A stretch of 5,727 bases of DNA, taken from positions 1-5,727 of the forward strand of contig DBVN01000101.1 in the NCBI GenBank assembly GCA_002308515.1, given 5' to 3'. The position numbers were made by a program, and so were the translations under genes. The notes under the pieces were generated by a model. The model was not told the origin of the DNA. It saw only the letters and a program-made list of their open reading frames with translations, and ran no database searches. Shown piece after piece: positions 5,539 through 5,727 of this stretch (its first letter is position 1; the number at the start of each line of letters is the position of its first letter). This stretch comes from Verrucomicrobia bacterium UBA1263. Its GTDB lineage: Bacteria; Verrucomicrobiota; Verrucomicrobiia; Limisphaerales; UBA1412.

Positions 5539-5566
5539 AAGTTATTTATAAATAACTTATATAAGT
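5539..5566. repeat. Overlapping AT-rich perfect palindromes
   Basis: A perfect 20-bp palindrome (5539-5558, centred on TTTATAAA) is overlapped at its right end by a perfect 12-bp palindrome ACTTATATAAGT (5555-5566). The shared ACTT means the two could form mutually exclusive structures in the RNA, or they could be protein-binding sites in DNA. Confidence 0.6.
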
Positions 5567-5589
5567 AGTGTAGCGTATTATAGTTAGAC

Positions 5590-5619
5590 AGAGCCGCAAG
5601 AAGTTGCGGCTCTCTTTTT
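5590..5619 (+). terminator. Intrinsic terminator of the short transcript
   Basis: A perfect 10-bp stem AGAGCCGCAA / TTGCGGCTCT with a 4-nt loop GAAG is followed by CTTTTT. The minus-strand side has no U tract, so it works rightward only. It caps the unit starting at the 5401-5429 promoter. Confidence 0.93.
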
Positions 5620-5679
5620 ATTATCCCAAAATCGCCATTAGGATTTCAATTTTGTCAAAACATATTTAAAATCAATATG

Positions 5680-5727
5680 TTGTGTAGAGACACAAGACTC
5701 TCGCGTCTCCGAGACGAGCGGGTCGCT
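5680..5727. repeat. GC-rich, inverted-repeat-dense segment at window edge
   Basis: After AT-rich DNA (5620-5679, no gene seen), composition changes abruptly. TTGTGT (5680-5685) pairs with ACACAA (5690-5695), and CGTCT (5704-5708) pairs with AGACG (5712-5716). GAGAC occurs at 5687-5691 and 5711-5715, with its complement GTCTC at 5705-5709. This looks like the edge of a structured intergenic repeat or element cut by the window. A frame open to the edge from ATG 5677 exists but is not supported. Confidence 0.4.

Larger units (their letters stand above)
5436..5619 (+). ncRNA. Candidate operator-controlled small RNA (about 180 nt)
   Basis: A complete short transcription unit: consensus promoter, two operator copies and a strong intrinsic terminator at 5590-5619, with no ORF longer than about 52 codons in between. 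The predicted RNA would carry four or more hairpins: the O2 dyad (5442-5458), GTCGGG/CCCGAC (5513-5532), an AT-rich palindrome (5539-5558, alternative to 5555-5566) and the terminator. It matches no RNA family I recognise (not 6S, tmRNA, RNase P or a tRNA). It could instead be a messenger for the tiny ORF at 5476-5535. The promoter, operators and terminator are seen directly. That the product acts as RNA is inferred. Confidence 0.5.

Noticed and set aside
5577..5582. TATAAT on the minus strand as a -10 element
   Set aside because: No -35-like sequence at proper distance (AACTTC instead) and it lies inside the short transcript just before its terminator.
5677..5727. Plus-strand frame from ATG 5677 open to the window edge
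   Set aside because: Only 17 codons, no ribosome binding site, and it runs through the inverted-repeat-rich segment. The window ends before it can be judged.

Overview
The window looks like a bacterial chromosome fragment, most likely from the PVC superphylum (Verrucomicrobiota, Lentisphaerota or a relative). The main evidence is the SecA fragment. Its helicase motif VI reads RGRCARQGDPG, and its scaffold helix carries TAQKRVE followed by RTLEYDDVMNKQR, a combination I associate with Chlamydia-type and other PVC SecAs. A secreted sialate O-acetylesterase-type SGNH hydrolase is also common in that group. Coding DNA is fairly GC-rich, while the intergenic DNA, especially the right end, is strongly AT-rich. 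Exact taxonomy cannot be settled by eye.

Layout: (1) 1-1523 (+), the C-terminal half of secA, closed by a strong intrinsic terminator. (2) 1614-3159 (+), a promoter followed by a signal-peptide-bearing sialate O-acetylesterase family protein, closed by its own terminator. (3) 3248-4476 (+), three tandem DUF805 small membrane proteins. The second and third are clearly recent duplicates that share nearly identical 5' ends. A bidirectional terminator follows. (4) 4561-5100 (-), a convergent gene for a receiver-domain (CheY-like) protein without an output domain. It has its own consensus promoter and a structured 5' leader. (5) 5197-5727, AT-rich DNA without a convincing protein gene. It contains the most interesting part of the window: a near-perfect sigma70 promoter, overlapped and followed by two copies of a TACGACA-N3-TGTCGTA operator, driving a transcript of about 180 nt that ends at a strong terminator.

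Most units (secA, esterase, DUF805 cluster, receiver protein, short transcript) have their own terminators, so they appear to be transcribed independently. No shared pathway links them. SecA is general secretion, the esterase is an exported glycan-side-chain hydrolase that would use that pathway, the DUF805 proteins are inner-membrane proteins of unknown function, and the receiver protein is an orphan signalling component. The operator-controlled short transcript has no visible partner here. It is the best candidate for something undescribed, either a repressed small RNA or a micro-ORF gene.
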